This document shows, piece after piece, positions 1 to 11,768 of a stretch of 64,000 nucleotides of DNA (within the stretch, counting starts at the first letter, position 1; each line of letters starts with the position of its first letter). Source of the DNA: Hydrangea macrophylla (taxonomy: Eukaryota; Streptophyta; Magnoliopsida; Cornales; Hydrangeaceae). The stretch covers positions 66,752,864 through 66,816,863 of the forward strand of contig CM066993.1 of the NCBI GenBank assembly GCA_033977485.1, in the 5' to 3' direction. The notes beneath the pieces were generated by a model. It was given only the letters and a program-made list of their open reading frames with translations. It searched no databases and was not told the origin of the DNA. Both the position numbers and the translations under genes were made by a program.

Positions 1-2
1 CC

Positions 3-325
3 ACAGAAGCTGAGTATCGTGCTATGGCTTCGACTACACGTGAGGTTATTTGGTTACGCCAGCTACTTACAGATATGGGTGTCTTATGTATTGTGATAAT
101 AAAAGTGCTATTCAGATTGCTCACAATTTAGTTTTCCATGAGAGGACGAAGTATATAGAGATTGATTGTCACATTACTCGTCATCACCTTAAGCATGGAG
201 CTATCACTTTGCCTTTTGTTTTTTCTTCCGCGCAGATTGCTAATTTGTTTACAAAGTCACATCCGATTCAACGTTTTCGTTTTTTAGTTGGCAAACTCTC
301 TATGCTTCTAGCTGTATCATCGTGA
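3..325 (+). pseudogene. Ty1/copia polyprotein, RNase H C-terminal end (broken)
   Basis: This is the last part of a copia polyprotein, where RNase H degrades the RNA strand during reverse transcription. The first codons read [20 protein letters not shown], the conserved end of copia RNase H. A one-base frameshift near position 90 moves the frame, which then reads [13 protein letters not shown], then HHLKHGAI and the final LVGKLSML before a stop at 325. The D of YCDNKSA is an RNase H active-site position. The frameshift makes it a pseudogene, and the rest of the element lies left of the window. A polypurine tract and LTR follow directly, as expected. Confidence 0.9.
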
Positions 326-357
326 GTTTGAGAGGAGGGGGAGGGGGGGTGGGGGGG
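326..357 (+). promoter_or_regulatory. Polypurine tract of the copia element
   Basis: An almost pure G/A run directly follows the polyprotein stop and precedes the presumed LTR. This is the usual position of the plus-strand primer of an LTR retrotransposon. G-run expansion has probably altered its length. Confidence 0.7.
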
Positions 358-572
358 TTATTAGAGGTAGCTATATATTATAATTATTAGTTTTATTTGC
401 TTTAGGGTTGTTTAGTCTTTTACTTTCTATTAGGGTAATACTGTATACCTAGATATATTATTGTAACTTCTTTTCTATTGTATTCATTTATTCAGTTTTT
501 GTGTTATGAAAAACTCTAGCTCTCTTTTCTCTTTTCCCTTTATTATTTTCTTGATTATTTAATATATTCACA
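358..572 (+). repeat. Short copia 3' LTR (probable)
   Basis: About 215 bp lie between the polypurine tract and a CA-type end (TATTCACA). The segment begins TTATTAGAGG, plausibly a decayed TG start. Short LTRs are common in copia elements. The 5' copy is outside the window, so both borders are inferred. Confidence 0.5.
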
Positions 573-1044
573 GAGCTAAATAGACTCTAAATTAAACTGG
601 AGTAAATATTGGATATAACGAGGATACCACTTCATATTTGTAATGTTAGTAACATCTTTGAAAATTTTGTTATGTGGGAAGGATTTCCCTTAGAAATACG
701 GGAGAAAGATGTACAAACACAGAGTGTATATTAGTTTGGGATACCATATCATCCGAATAGTTGTGATAATTAATATTTTTCCCTAAAATTTAGGGTGCAT
801 GGTGATTGAGGGCTAATTGAACAAAAAAAATAAAAAAATTCCCTCTTTTTTCTTTCATTTAAAAGATAAGAACTTTTTTCCTGATTAAAAAAAAAGTACT
901 TTTTTCAACCAAAAAAAAAAGAAAGGATGAGTTATTTCAAAAGCTAAGCCAACAGTCTCTAAATCTGAGGGTTGTGATTGAGGGTTAATTGATTTTTTTT
1001 TCCCTCTCTTTTTGTTTTTACAACTTTTCATAAAAATAAAAATA

Positions 1045-1105
<61 letters not shown>

Positions 1106-3368
1106 GGAGTTTAGAACTTTTTATAGCCCAATTGATATTGATGTCATCTATCTATCTATCTATTCTTTATATATATAAGTGGAGGCTTTGGGCTGGAGGA
1201 ATATAGTTTTGACATGTGTCATTTAATTTGGAAAATTATAATTCAATCAATTTTTTGTATAAAATTTAAAAGTTAGTCTACTATTTTTTATATTTGAAAA
1301 AAAATATCAATAATAATTAAAAAAAAAATTTAAAGTCATCAACAAAATTTAAATTAAAAAAAAAAGCCCATCAACTTTTGAATAATCATTTTAACTTTTA
1401 GCCTATTTTATGTTTTTCACGTTGTAAACTTACACCAAACGTTGTGATGGTTCCTCCCGACTTGTGAAGATTGACTTGCTCCCAACCTTGTGAAGAGTTG
1501 CAACCAGACTTTGACATGAGTTGCTCTTCGCATTCTAAAGAGTTGGTTCCAACATTTTAGAGAGTTTCTCCCCGACCTTATAACGAGTTGTTCCAAAACG
1601 TGATGAAAAATCAATGACTTGTTTTTTTTTTTTTTCAAAAAAAGTTGATATTTTTTAATTTTTAAAAATAATAGATTGACTTTAATTTCTATACATAAAA
1701 TAGACTGAAATTTAATTATTCCTATAAAACTTACCTCCATTGAGTTTTCTTCATAATAAATACAAACACTACCCCCTCAATTTTTCCCCCATCATCTCTT
1801 GATCTGCCTTACTAATGTCTTAATATATTTCATTTAAATCTAACTGCTAACCAGATATATTTGTGAGCCATACAAACTCATGTCTGCTTTTTGACACTTC
1901 TTCTTACCTCTATGGTTTAGAGACCTCTCTATAAAATGTGAGTAATCATCTCTGCTTGAAAGAAAATTTTACAAATCAAAATTACTCCCCAAATATGCAC
2001 ATATTCATCTGAATTTTGTTAGGATAAAGGCAAGCTGTATATGATGTCATGGGCATCGAGGTTATCATATATGAATTTTTCGATTGCGCATGTGCAAATA
2101 AAGTATATCTCTTGGGTCCTCTATGATAGTCCAAAGTGTTTATCTTATGATTTGGTCAAAACATGCATGTTGTGAGTTTGGAAATTACTTCGATTTTAAA
2201 ATCAAAGTAGTTTTTAAAAAATACAAATTATTTTGGAATCAAATCACAACATGTTGGGGCCAAAATTAATTTGGATTGTATAGGTTGTAGCATGAAATTT
2301 TCTATTTCTTTTTGTTTGTTTTATTGCTCCAATACTAACCTGTTTGATGTTTGTGTCTTCTCTATATAGCACATCAAGTGAATGTCCAAACGAAACGAAT
2401 AAGCATAAGTTGTAAATTAAAGGTTTGTTTCTTAAACTGAATTGAGCCTGACAAAATTAATTTGTGTTTCAAAAAGTATTGTTTAAAACCGATCGAATCA
2501 AACCGATCGCTTTCCTACCACCCACACTTGAGTAAAAATGACTTGGTAGCTTTAGAGAGGCATGCCCAAATTGTAGGGATGGTCAATTTTGGAAGAAAAA
2601 GAGTCCATTTTTATTAGTGAATTTTTGTTTGTTGAAAATTTTGTTTTTCTCTTTTCTTTTTAATTTCCATCTATTTTTAGTCTTTACTCATATGTAACTG
2701 TCAATCCTAAATTAAGTAGTGCTTCATCTACCCGCGCATCTTGCAGATCCTATGCTAGTTGTAGTAAAGATTGCATTATATGCCCAAGGTCAATATGCTT
2801 TTCTTTTACTTTTTACTCCTACTTTTATTGGTTTTGAATAATCCATAGAAGACACGTGTGCTCAAAACGGCCAAAAAACTTTCGAAATGGGACTTAATTA
2901 GGTCAACCGAATTAGACAATGGTCACCTAACATTTGTATCGTCAATGGTATTCAAGAGAATGTCTTTCATTTTCCACAGTAATTTCGTTTACCCACTTTT
3001 GCTCACATTCCGATATCACATTTTATTTTCATTTTTTCCTTTTATTCAAAAATTTTCATTTTTTTTTCCTATATATTATTAATATAATTACTGTAATGGG
3101 ACACATGTCACTCATCAAAAATCTAAATGAGCAAAAATACTCTCTTCATTTTCTAGTATTTCTTAATTTTTACTTGATTTCTTTTCTTTTTTTAAATCAC
3201 TCTCTCCCTTTTCACTACTCCTTTTCATCACAAAACTATCACCCAACTTCGTTTTTCTTCGGAATCTTTATATGTTGGATAAGCTACTTTTTATATCATG
3301 GTTGGAAAGATAAAATCACCTACCTATCAAGTAAGAGTTTGTTAAACTTTAGATGACTAAATTATTAA
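573..3368. other. AT-rich intergenic DNA, no gene recognised
   Basis: There are no convincing coding signals; open frames here are short and composed of low-complexity AT sequence. It contains a TAA microsatellite (about 1045-1102), a short TATC run (about 1147-1165) and many homopolymer runs. Confidence 0.7.
1045..1102. repeat. (TAA)n microsatellite
   Basis: About 19 uninterrupted TAA/AAT units. They create an artificial polyasparagine open frame that should not be read as a gene. Confidence 0.95.
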
Positions 3369-3377
3369 TAAAATAAA

Positions 3378-4395
3378 GGGTAAATTACACAAACCTCCCC
3401 TGAGGTTTGCCTTAATTACACGGACCTCCCCTCTTGTTTCAAAAATTACACAAACCTCCCTCAAGGTTTGAATTAGGTAACAAAACGCCCCCTCCCCTAA
3501 TGGTCCATTAGTTTTTTTTACATTAGCCTCCCCTGAAAATTACAATTAGCCCCCCTCATATTATAAAATTGTCATACTAAGCCCCCTTTTTCTTATATTT
3601 TTGTTCTAATTATAAAATACCTCCTCCCTCCTATGTTTTTTGGTTAATTTTTTTTAGCATTAATTTATATTATCTACACAAAATACATATAAATAGGTCC
3701 AAAATTTTTTTCCCCCAAACAAACCTCTATCAAGCCCTCCATATATTAATTTTCTAGATCCGCCCCTGTCCCTATGCTTCAAAAGTGGACACTTAACCCC
3801 CTGTGATTGTGGACTAAAATGGAATTGTTATGATTTCACTCAAAACTGACAAAAATTCTAAAATTGGTTAAAAATATAAACACTTAACCCATTTTGTGAT
3901 AATTTTGGGGTTAACGCTCTTTGAGTGAAATCATAACAGTTCTATTTTAGTCCACAATCACAGGGAGTTAAGTGTCCACTTTTGAAGCATAGGGACAGGG
4001 GCGGATCTAGAAAATTAATACAGGGGGGCTTGATAGAGGTTTGTTCGGGGGAAAAAAAAATTGGACCTATTTATATATGTTTTATGTATATTTTGTGTAG
4101 ATGATATAAATTAATGCTAAAAAAATTAACCCAAAAACATAGGAGGGAGGAGAAATTTTATAATTAGCACAAAAATATAAGAGAAAGGGGCTTTAGTATG
4201 ACAATTTTATAATATTAGGGGGGCTAATTGTAATTTTCAGGGGAGGCTAATGTAAAAAAAACTAATGGACCATTAGGGGAGGGGGCGTTTTGTTACCTAA
4301 TTCAAACCTCGAGGGAGGTTTGTGTAATTTTTGAAACAAGAGGGGAGGTCCGTGTAATTAAGGCAAACCTCAGGGGAGGTTTGTGTAATTTACCC
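3378..4395. mobile_element. 1-kb near-perfect palindromic Mutator-like foldback element
   Basis: The termini GGGTAAATTACACAAACCTC and its reverse complement are flanked by an identical 9-bp duplication, taaaataaa (3369-3377 and 4396-4404), which is the Mutator-type TSD length. The arms of about 466 and 476 bp are inverted copies differing at only a few percent of sites, with a unique centre of about 75 bp (3845-3919). Each arm contains the terminus of a dTph1-like hAT element (CAGGGGCGGATC at 3995, mirrored near 3776). The innermost 100 bp of each arm resembles another inverted-repeat element. No transposase is present. A transcript through it would fold into a very long hairpin. Confidence 0.88.
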
Positions 4396-4591
4396 TAAAA
4401 TAAATAAGGAATAAATATATAGTAAACATTATTATGACTTTGCATATCTAAAAGTTTATAACAGACATTATGTAAAAAAAAAAAAAAAAAAGGGTTAATT
4501 AAGAGTAATGAAATTGTTCTCAAATCTAAAATATTCCAAATACTATGGGAGCGATTCCAAATGCAATGCCATGTAGTACCACGACTGCTAT

Positions 4592-4993
4592 CAGGGGCGG
4601 ATCTAGAAAATCAATTCAGGGGGGCTTGATATACAGGAGTTCGGGGGCAGCACCTCCGAAAAAAAAAATTTGGACCTATTTATACATATTTTGGACTTTT
4701 TTTACGCATATTTTAGACATATTCATACATTTTTTTGTGTATATTTTGGACATTTTTATACATATTTTATAATTAGTACAAAAACTTATGAGAAAGGGGG
4801 CTTAGTATGATAATTTTATAATGTCAGGAGGGCTTAGTAGGTAATTTTCATAAATAGGGGGGGGGGGGGGTGGCTTGAATGGAATTTCAGGGGGGGTTTG
4901 AATGTAAAATGTTTTTGCTCATGAGGTAACATTTGTAATTTTTAAAAATCTGGGAGACTTGAGCCCCCTTGCCCTTTAATCCGTTCGCCCCTA
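4592..4993. mobile_element. dTph1-like hAT non-autonomous element A
   Basis: The left end CAGGGGCGGATC matches the dTph1-type hAT terminus, and the right end is its decayed inverse. The flanking 8-mers are actgctat and attactac, equal at five positions and differing only by transitions, so this is an old but plausible hAT duplication. Internal sequence is G-run and T-rich and shared with the arms of the palindrome at 3378-4395. Confidence 0.65.
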
Positions 4994-5318
4994 ATTACTA
5001 CCACAGTAATTAGGAATAATTGTCTTTTAACATTGGGGAATCAAATTTTGGGTACCATAACATTACTTGATAATTAAACCATGTTCACACTCACCACAAA
5101 CATTAGTATCCAATGGATCCATTTCAAAATCCTATTTTAAACCACCCCTTTTCAAAAAAAAAAAAAAAAACTAACTACCTACCTACACAAACACTGTCTT
5201 AAATTTCAACTTGTGTTTTTTTACCTTTTATGGATAACAAGTAAACTTGCAACCCAAACGTGTTCAGCGCCATCACCCGCAAGCTGGCTAAACATATGGG
5301 CTATATCAAGAGAGCTTA

Positions 5319-5600
5319 GGCTTAGTTTGGCCCCATTTTGGTACTTCTTCTTTTTTAAAGCACAATTTCATGTTAATTCATTTAGTAACTAGTTTATGTG
5401 CTTTGCAAAAATTGAACTTAGGGCTTTTTTGGGAAAGATTTAAAAGCTTTAGAATTGAGCTTTTAAAAGCTCAATGTAATTTTTTGATTTTATGATGTCT
5501 TTTTGAAGAGTAGCGTGTAACTTGTATAAAATTATCAAACAACTTAGTAATAAATTTTATAAGCTCCTTTTAAAAAGTCACGTGGGGACCAAACTAAGCC
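5319..5600. mobile_element. PIF/Harbinger-type MITE
   Basis: This is 282 bp with inverted ends GGCTTAGTTTGGCCCC / GGGGACCAAACTAAGCC, flanked on both sides by TTA, the 3-bp target duplication of PIF/Harbinger (Tourist-like) elements. It has no coding capacity. Confidence 0.8.
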
Positions 5601-6166
5601 TTAGTCTAATTCAAGGCACGTCCATTTTATAAGGGCTACTTAGGGATGTAGTTTGGAATGAAAATCATATTTTAATCCGAAAATTTTCGATTTTGACAAC
5701 ATAAAAGTAATCTACAAAATTCTGGAAAAATAAAATCGGTTTGGAATCGTAATAAATCTAGATGATCCAAAAATTGATAGTTTCCAATCTGAAAATTTTG
5801 AAAAAAATTCAAACATTTTTCGATTCAAAATTTCTGATATTTTCCGAATCGTTATGACTTTTTTAATGATATGTATAATTATACATGCATATTATGTATT
5901 AAAATGGATGTTTGACTATAAATTTAAAAAATTTTATCCTAAAATCAAATATACAAAAAGTCAACTATTCAAATTTTGGTTTGTGTGAAAAAATTTGAAA
6001 ATTTCGAAAAACAATTCTACAAAATTCCAAAATTTTGGAATTGGAACATAATATGAAAATTTTGAAAACTCAAAATATTTTAAAAATTTTTCCGAACCAG
6101 TCATTTCGGATCCGTCTCATCCGTAATACGTAGAGCCACCCACTGTTTAGTCAAATGGCATGACAA
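5601..6166. other. AT-rich intergenic DNA
   Basis: Mostly degenerate gaaaattttg-type runs of both strands. I see no gene and no clear element ends. Confidence 0.6.
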
Positions 6167-6175
6167 AAATATGAA

Positions 6176-6510
6176 TTTTTTACCCAACCCATCACATTAG
6201 GGGTCATATTTTCCAAATCCATTACATTTTCAACTTATTTTTCAAACCCATCAACTTTTTAAAGGCGCATGTTCAAAATGCTAATTTATTAAAAAAAAAA
6301 AAAAAAGTTCATTTCAACAAAAAAAAAAAAAAAAACAAACAAACAAAACAAAACAAAAAAAAAACAAAAACAAAAACAAAAACGCAAAGTCTGAATATAT
6401 ATAGTTGCATGTTGAACATGTGATTTTAAAAGGTTGATGAGTTTGAGAAATAAGTTGAAAATGTGATGGGTTTGAAAAATAAGATTCCCAATGTGATGGG
6501 TTGGGTAAAA
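6176..6510. mobile_element. Mutator-type MITE with long inverted repeats
   Basis: Inverted ends TTTTTTACCCAACCC / GGGTTGGGTAAAA continue inward for about 100 bp. Flanking 9-mers aaatatgaa and aaatacgaa match at eight of nine positions. The centre is an A-rich low-complexity stretch. It is non-coding. Confidence 0.7.
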
Positions 6511-6519
6511 AAATACGAA

Positions 6520-7065
6520 AATAAGTTAGGATCGATCCTTCGTAGAAAAAAGAAAAAAAAAAGTAAAAGAAAAAAAGAAAGTATATTATTTTACTTATTC
6601 CTTTTGAGGAAAAAAAATGGTTTTTAGTAACTGATTACTGGAAAAGTGAGTTAAAACTCACAAGATTTTACGGTGTACTATTAGTCTATAGCGTTTAGAT
6701 ATTCCTTTTCAGAAGTGATGAATAGTGGGTTGAGAGTGGTTCTATGTGTTTGACAACAAAATTACGAACAATAAAGAAAAAAAATAGTAAACGATGTTTA
6801 AAAAAAAAACAAGAAAACCATTGAATGTAGCATACATGTTTTTCTTTCTATCCTTTTCCCTGAGCAAATCTAAGAATCAAAGGGTGAAGGGGAGAGAGAG
6901 CCTCATTTTTTAGGGAAATTTTTTTTTTTAAATTATATGTAACCCCTGTAACATTTTGTCCCAAAGTATAATTTTGCCTCTCTTATATATTTGTTTCATT
7001 ATCTTTTCTTATCGCTTTTTAATGTAGGCTAATACAAATAGTGCTTCCATGGGTTAAGTTTAGCA
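6520..7065. other. AT-rich intergenic DNA
   Basis: No coding or element signal that I can support. Confidence 0.55.
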
Positions 7066-7074
7066 GATTATAAT

Positions 7075-7260
7075 GAGTAATGTTTGAGTCACACTCATCC
7101 ACATCCAAAAAGCATCCATACTTTAAGGTGGACGAATGAGAAGATTATCTCTCTTCTTATTAGTCCACCTCAGGGTGTGGATGCTTACTCTCTTCTCATT
7201 AGTCCACCTCAAGGTGTGGATGTTTTTTGGGTGTGAATGGGTGTGCCCCTAGCATTTTTG
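7075..7260. mobile_element. Mutator-type MITE (GAGTAATG family), copy 1
   Basis: Ends GAGTAATGTTTGAGTCACAC and, inverted, CAAAAATGCTAGGGGCACAC. Flanking 9-mers are gattataat and aattataat (eight of nine). It contains an internal direct duplication of the segment with attagtccacctc. Confidence 0.75.
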
Positions 7261-7372
7261 AATTATAATAAGTTATCAACCACTATAATAATAAATTAAA
7301 AAAAAAAAAAATTGGTCATATAAAACAAATTCTAACCATAGATTTGTATAAATAGAACTAATAAAGTTACCT

Positions 7373-7412
7373 CAAGGGCGCTGCTCCCGAATTCCCGATC
7401 AATTTTGACTTA
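7373..7412. mobile_element. Fragment of a dTph1-like hAT element
   Basis: The sequence GGGCGCTGCTCCCGAATTCC closely matches the subterminal part of the hAT copies near 8465 and 51835. No terminus is preserved. Confidence 0.5.
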
Positions 7413-7466
7413 ATTATTTTCACGTATTGTATGCACACCACTCTAATCCAAGTCCAATAATAAAAA

Positions 7467-7645
7467 GAGCAATGCTAGGCACACATCTCAAACCACACCC
7501 TAAACCACACCCTTGCTTTAAATGCATGTATCATGTGCTGTGTAAGGGCTAGCCGGGAGAAAAATTCAAACAGCACAAAGTACATACATTTAAAACAAGG
7601 AGTGTAATTTGGAGTGTGATTTAAAATATGTGCCTAACATTTCTC
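7467..7645. mobile_element. Mutator-type MITE (GAGTAATG family), copy 2
   Basis: Ends GAGCAATGCTAGGCACACAT and, inverted, GAGAAATGTTAGGCACATAT. Flanking 9-mers taataaaaa / taataaagg match at seven of nine, with transitions at the rest. Confidence 0.7.
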
Positions 7646-7802
7646 TAATAAAGGGGTGGGGGGAATTAAGCAGGCATGTAAGCCATTCAAATTTTTTATT
7701 TTTGATTTTTTTATTTTCCTTTTGCTGGACTTGAAGCTTTCATGATGAAAGCGTGCATTAAACCATGATTATTTTCACATGAACCCACGTTTTTTAAGAC
7801 TT

Positions 7803-8567
7803 AAGAGGTCCCTCCCCTGTGGACCCTGCTGTTGCTGAAGCTAGTGCAGCAGCCCATATTATTATTGATCAGGCCAAGGTTTTGGGTCATTTTGGAAGGT
7901 GATAGTCTCATTGTCTGCGAGCCTTTGAGAGCTAGAGTTCAATTCCAATATGGTCTATATATATATTCTCTTATCCAGATAGTTAGAAACCTTCTTTCTT
8001 CTTCTTTCTTCTTTTTTTTTTTTTTTTTTTTTTTGGCATGTTTCCAAAATTTGTAGATGTGCAAATTTCGCTGCACACAACCTTATCCAGTGGACTATGT
8101 CTTGCAATTTTGTAGGGCTCATCCCGCTCACTGGCGGACCTACATAAAGTGAGGGGTGGCACATGCCCCCCCTGAACTTTCAAAAATTACAGAATTACAT
8201 ATAATATTTTACAAATTTTACAAATAGGCCCTTTTAAAATTCACACAGGCCCCTCCTGAACTTTTAAAAATTCTAAATTTACATACAATATTTTATATGT
8301 TTTAGACATAAGCCCCTCTGAACTTTTGAAAATTCTAGATTTACATGTAATATATTACAAGTTTTAGAAATAGACCCCCTAAAATTACATGATTTACCCC
8401 CAAACTAGGGGTGTTAAACCAATTTTATACATAATTGTGTATAAGTAAATCTAAAAAAATTCGCCTCGGGGGCGCTGCTCCCGAATCCCCGTATAATTTA
8501 GACCCCCCTGACAAAAAATCCTGGGTCCGCCCCTGATCCCGCTTGGCGACTTACCTCCAGGTGTTTA
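7803..8567 (+). pseudogene. RNase H-like (RVT_3) C-terminus of a 5'-truncated LINE, split by a hAT
   Basis: Pieces in two frames resemble the RNase H-like domain found at the C-terminus of plant LINE proteins: AEASAAAHIIIDQAKVLG, then VILEGDSLIVCEPLRA, then IQIVRNLL, then WHVSKICRCANFAAHNLIQW and NFVGLIPL. The motifs EGDS and AH are characteristic of that domain. A T-run expansion interrupts the middle. The hAT at 8129-8535 sits in the last codons; the frame resumes after it and stops at 8567. Only the domain end is present and no reverse transcriptase is visible, so it is either a 5'-truncated LINE copy or an isolated RVT_3 fragment. Confidence 0.7.
8129..8535. mobile_element. dTph1-like hAT non-autonomous element B with perfect 8-bp TSD
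   Basis: Ends CACTGGCGGACC and GGGTCCGCCCCTG are flanked by identical octamers atcccgct (8121-8128 and 8536-8543), the hAT signature. It is 407 bp and non-coding, with internal short direct repeats around cccctgaacttt. It interrupts the RNase H-like pseudogene. Confidence 0.92.
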
Positions 8568-8637
8568 GGAGGGCAGTCACCAATCGGACTAGTGTTTCCT
8601 TGTTTGTTTCCTCTTTTGTTTTCAATGATATTATCTT

Positions 8638-8700
8638 TTAGCAACAACAACAACAACAGCAACAAAAAAAAAAAAAAAAAAAACAAACAAACAAACAAAC
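8638..8700 (+). repeat. A-rich tail, probable LINE 3' end
   Basis: (AAC)n, an A20-type run and (AAAC)n follow the RNase H-like pseudogene by about 70 bp, fitting the 3' tail of a retroposed LINE. No target duplication was found to prove it. Confidence 0.5.
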
Positions 8701-8728
8701 TTCTCCCCCAAAGGGTTAATTAAATTTT

Positions 8729-8903
8729 GAGTAATTCTTAGGACACAACTTTCATACAACTTTCACACAACCTTCTTAAAAGATGTGTCTCTCTCTCTCT
8801 CTTGTGATGTCACTCGACCCCACAATGACACAGGAGAGAGATAGACACATCTTTTAGGAGGTTGTGTGAAAGTTGTATAAAAGTTGTGTCCCAAGAATTA
8901 TCC
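8729..8903. mobile_element. Hairpin Mutator-type MITE with perfect 9-bp TSD
   Basis: Ends GAGTAATTCTTAGGACACAA and, inverted, GGATAATTCTTGGGACACAA. Identical 9-mers ttaaatttt flank it (8720-8728 and 8904-8912). The two arms pair almost fully. Confidence 0.88.
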
Positions 8904-8991
8904 TTAAATTTTACCCCTTGAAGTTAGGTTGTTTTCACTATATTATATTAAGATTTATCTCAAATAGCCTCACTTTGGGATTAAGTGTTAA

Positions 8992-9176
8992 GAGTAATGC
9001 TATGCTTCCCAAAATTTGATTCTCAAATGCTTCCCTCAAATACATGTGGCAATGGTCCACTGGATTTTAATTGGAGGATATTGAATTGATCCTATCATAA
9101 TTGAATATGGTTTCATTGCCATATGTATTTGAGAAATATTTATGATTCAAAATTTGGGAAGCGTAAGTATTGTTCT
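8992..9176. mobile_element. Mutator-type MITE (GAGTAATG family), copy 3
   Basis: Ends GAGTAATGCTATGCTTCCCA and, inverted, AGAACAATACTTACGCTTCC. Perfect 9-bp TSD aagtgttaa (8983-8991 and 9177-9185). Confidence 0.88.
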
Positions 9177-9341
9177 AAGTGTTAAAATTAGCCTCACATA
9201 GGAGAGTTCTAGTAACAAAATTATAACTCTCATAGATAATTAACTTCAAAATGAGTCCCAGAAGGGTTAAATGTTAAAAATTAGCCCCACATAGGTGGCT
9301 TAATGGCAGTATTATCTTTATATAAGCGATTAATCGCAAAA

Positions 9342-11276
9342 CTAGCATTTGGACCCGTGCGATGCACGAGAGAGTATATCTATGATTTAATTTATTTTGT
9401 AAAGTAAAATGAATAGTTTAGCATACAAAATATAGAATTGTTAGAAAACAAATATGATTAAGCAAAAATAACTTGGATTTGAATTTTTAGTGAGATTCCA
9501 ATTTTATAATTTAAAAAATTTGATAAATGACATACATAATGAATGATCATCCATACTTAATGTTAAACCGATTTTTGTTAATACTTTTTTCCCCTTTTTT
9601 ATCAATATATAGTTTTGGTCTAAAATTGCATATGATTAGCAAGCTACCAATGATCATGTGCAACACGAATGATCATAAGCAATTTCTTTGAATCTTAAGT
9701 CACAATTAAAAAAAATTCAATGTGCACAAATTCGAAGAAAATGCAAAGATTTGCTAAATCAATCTAATAGGCACATCAATTAATATGAATTTTCTGCAAG
9801 AGATATACCCTTAGATCATAGCTTCATAAAATATGGACATCAAGATGTTTACCCACATTATTATCAATCTTCGAAATATAACAATCTTAACAGTAATTAA
9901 TATTCATCAAATAAATTGGATTAATTGTCAATTAAATTCTACAATTTTGCATACAAAGAGAAAGCTATTAATCTTGGGTAAGTATCATCATACCAAGAAC
10001 ATAAATAGGTGATAATAGAAAATAGCATAAATAGGTGATAATCAAAATGGTGAAGATATGTTAAAGTAGGCTTTGCTCACCATTGTTGTTTTCTTATATT
10101 TAGGAACCAATAGTTCATGTTCTGTGTCAATTAGATGGTACGTGAGATTTCCATAGATAGAGATCTGAGTAGATTTGGGTATGGGTTGGCTAACAAAATT
10201 GTATACTACTCATCTTCAAATACAAATCAAATATAAAAATTTGTTTAAAAAAATTGACTTTCTCATATGTGATATAATATTATCCAGCAAATATCTTTAT
10301 TTTAAATTTGAATTCATCAAATTTGATATAATCTTGTCCATAGAACTCGTATATCGGTTACATGTTGAATCATTTAATTGAAAAAATTATAATTTAAAGT
10401 AATATATGGGTTACATGTTGGAACATTTAATTGAAAATTTATAGTCTTATATTTATCTTTTATAGTAGATATTTAATTTAAAATATTGAAAATTCTTAGG
10501 AATGCCAAATGGCAGAGGCAAAAGCTTCTGCTTTCATATATTAGATATATTAGATTAGTTATATATATTTGTAATTTGTTAGATATGTTTTGAAAACTTA
10601 TATCCCAAATATGGTTTCTAATATATGTGGCAGTGATCTCACTGTCACATGTATTGGAATTACATCTGAGATACAAAATTTGAGAAACATAGTTTTATTA
10701 TTTTTTACATATCAATCAAATTTTTTTAACTCGGAAGAATAAAAATTGCTATTTTGTTTTTTCAATTCTTTTTAAGTAGGTGCAAATTACAAAGCGCGAT
10801 GCACATTTATTAATGCTAAAATGATGCTCAATAAAAGGCTTTAGATTGAAACCAAAGGTGCACTCCCAATTATCGGCAAAATTAAGCTAAAAGTTTTCTA
10901 AAAAAATCACAATAATGCTAGCTAAAACATAGCTACATAAATGCCAAAGACACATATAATTATAAAACTTATACATCGATAATTTATCATACCCTTCCAT
11001 GGATACCTACATAGTTTAAATTCAACATTATAAATCAAAGACACTTATTATTTATATATCTAATAAGTGAAAATCGTGATTAGTGGAGAGTGAATAGGAT
11101 AATTAATTAGTTAATATTATATTTAATTAGCATTAATTTCTATTTATTCAATTTCAAATATTGAATGAAAAGAAAAAATAGAAGATATTTTATAAGAAAA
11201 TTACATGTGACACTGAGGTAGCAAAACCAAAATCCTTTGTTTATATATATCTATATATATATATATATATATTAGA
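9342..11276 (-). mobile_element. Non-autonomous Helitron (or two nested)
   Basis: Read on the minus strand, the 3' end has a short hairpin CGTGC-ATC-GCACG followed by about 10 nt and the terminal CTAG before T, the Helitron 3' signature. A matching 5' end beginning TCTAATATATAT starts at 11276, preceded by A, so the element sits between A and T as Helitrons do. A second TC-type start with the same leader style lies near 10548 (TCTAATATATGAAAGCAG), so a shorter copy of about 1.2 kb, or one nested in another, is possible. No Rep/helicase is encoded. Confidence 0.65.
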
Positions 11277-11525
11277 TTAACCTTACAAATAAATTAACCT
11301 CACAAATGGTGTGAAGTATTTATATTTTTGACAAATTAAAAAAAAAATTATCAATTTTGTAAGGAATCTTAACAATTTCACTTTAATACTACAAATTCAT
11401 TGCCCACGTTTTAAAATATAGAGTGAAAACGAAAAATAGGCGTAAAAAACATATGAGGTAAAATGTAATTAACACTAAATTAAATATGGTTGATGAGTAC
11501 TACTCCACTTATCATTTAGAAAATA

Positions 11526-11702
11526 CTTTTGCTCACCCAAAATGTGGTACACCAATGTTCACCCAAGCATCCCATTGGCCAATACAGTGGGATCCAAGAT
11601 TAAACAAATATTGTTTAATGTTGTTTAATACTGAATTCCACTGCATTGGCCAATGAGATGCTTAGTGAGTATTGATATACCATTTTTTTGATGAGCAAAA
11701 AT
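11526..11702. mobile_element. Palindromic MITE (TTTTGCTCACC family), copy 1
   Basis: Ends TTTTGCTCACCCAAAATG / inverted TTTTGCTCATCAAAAAAATG. Arms of about 70 bp include the shared core attggccaat. Target duplication not resolved. Confidence 0.65.
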
Positions 11703-11732
11703 GATCTCTATCATTTATCCCTCGTGATGCGC

Positions 11733-11735
<3 letters not shown>

Positions 11736-11763
<28 letters not shown>
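11736..11763. repeat. (GA)n microsatellite
   Basis: About 14 uninterrupted GA units. Confidence 0.9.

Positions 11764-11768
<5 letters not shown>

Noticed and set aside
1012..1206. Polyasparagine open frame
   Set aside because: Translation of a TAA/AAT microsatellite.
3380..4396. CRISPR-like or riboswitch-like repeat structure
   Set aside because: It is a single long inverted repeat with Mutator-type duplication in a eukaryotic genome; no spacer array.
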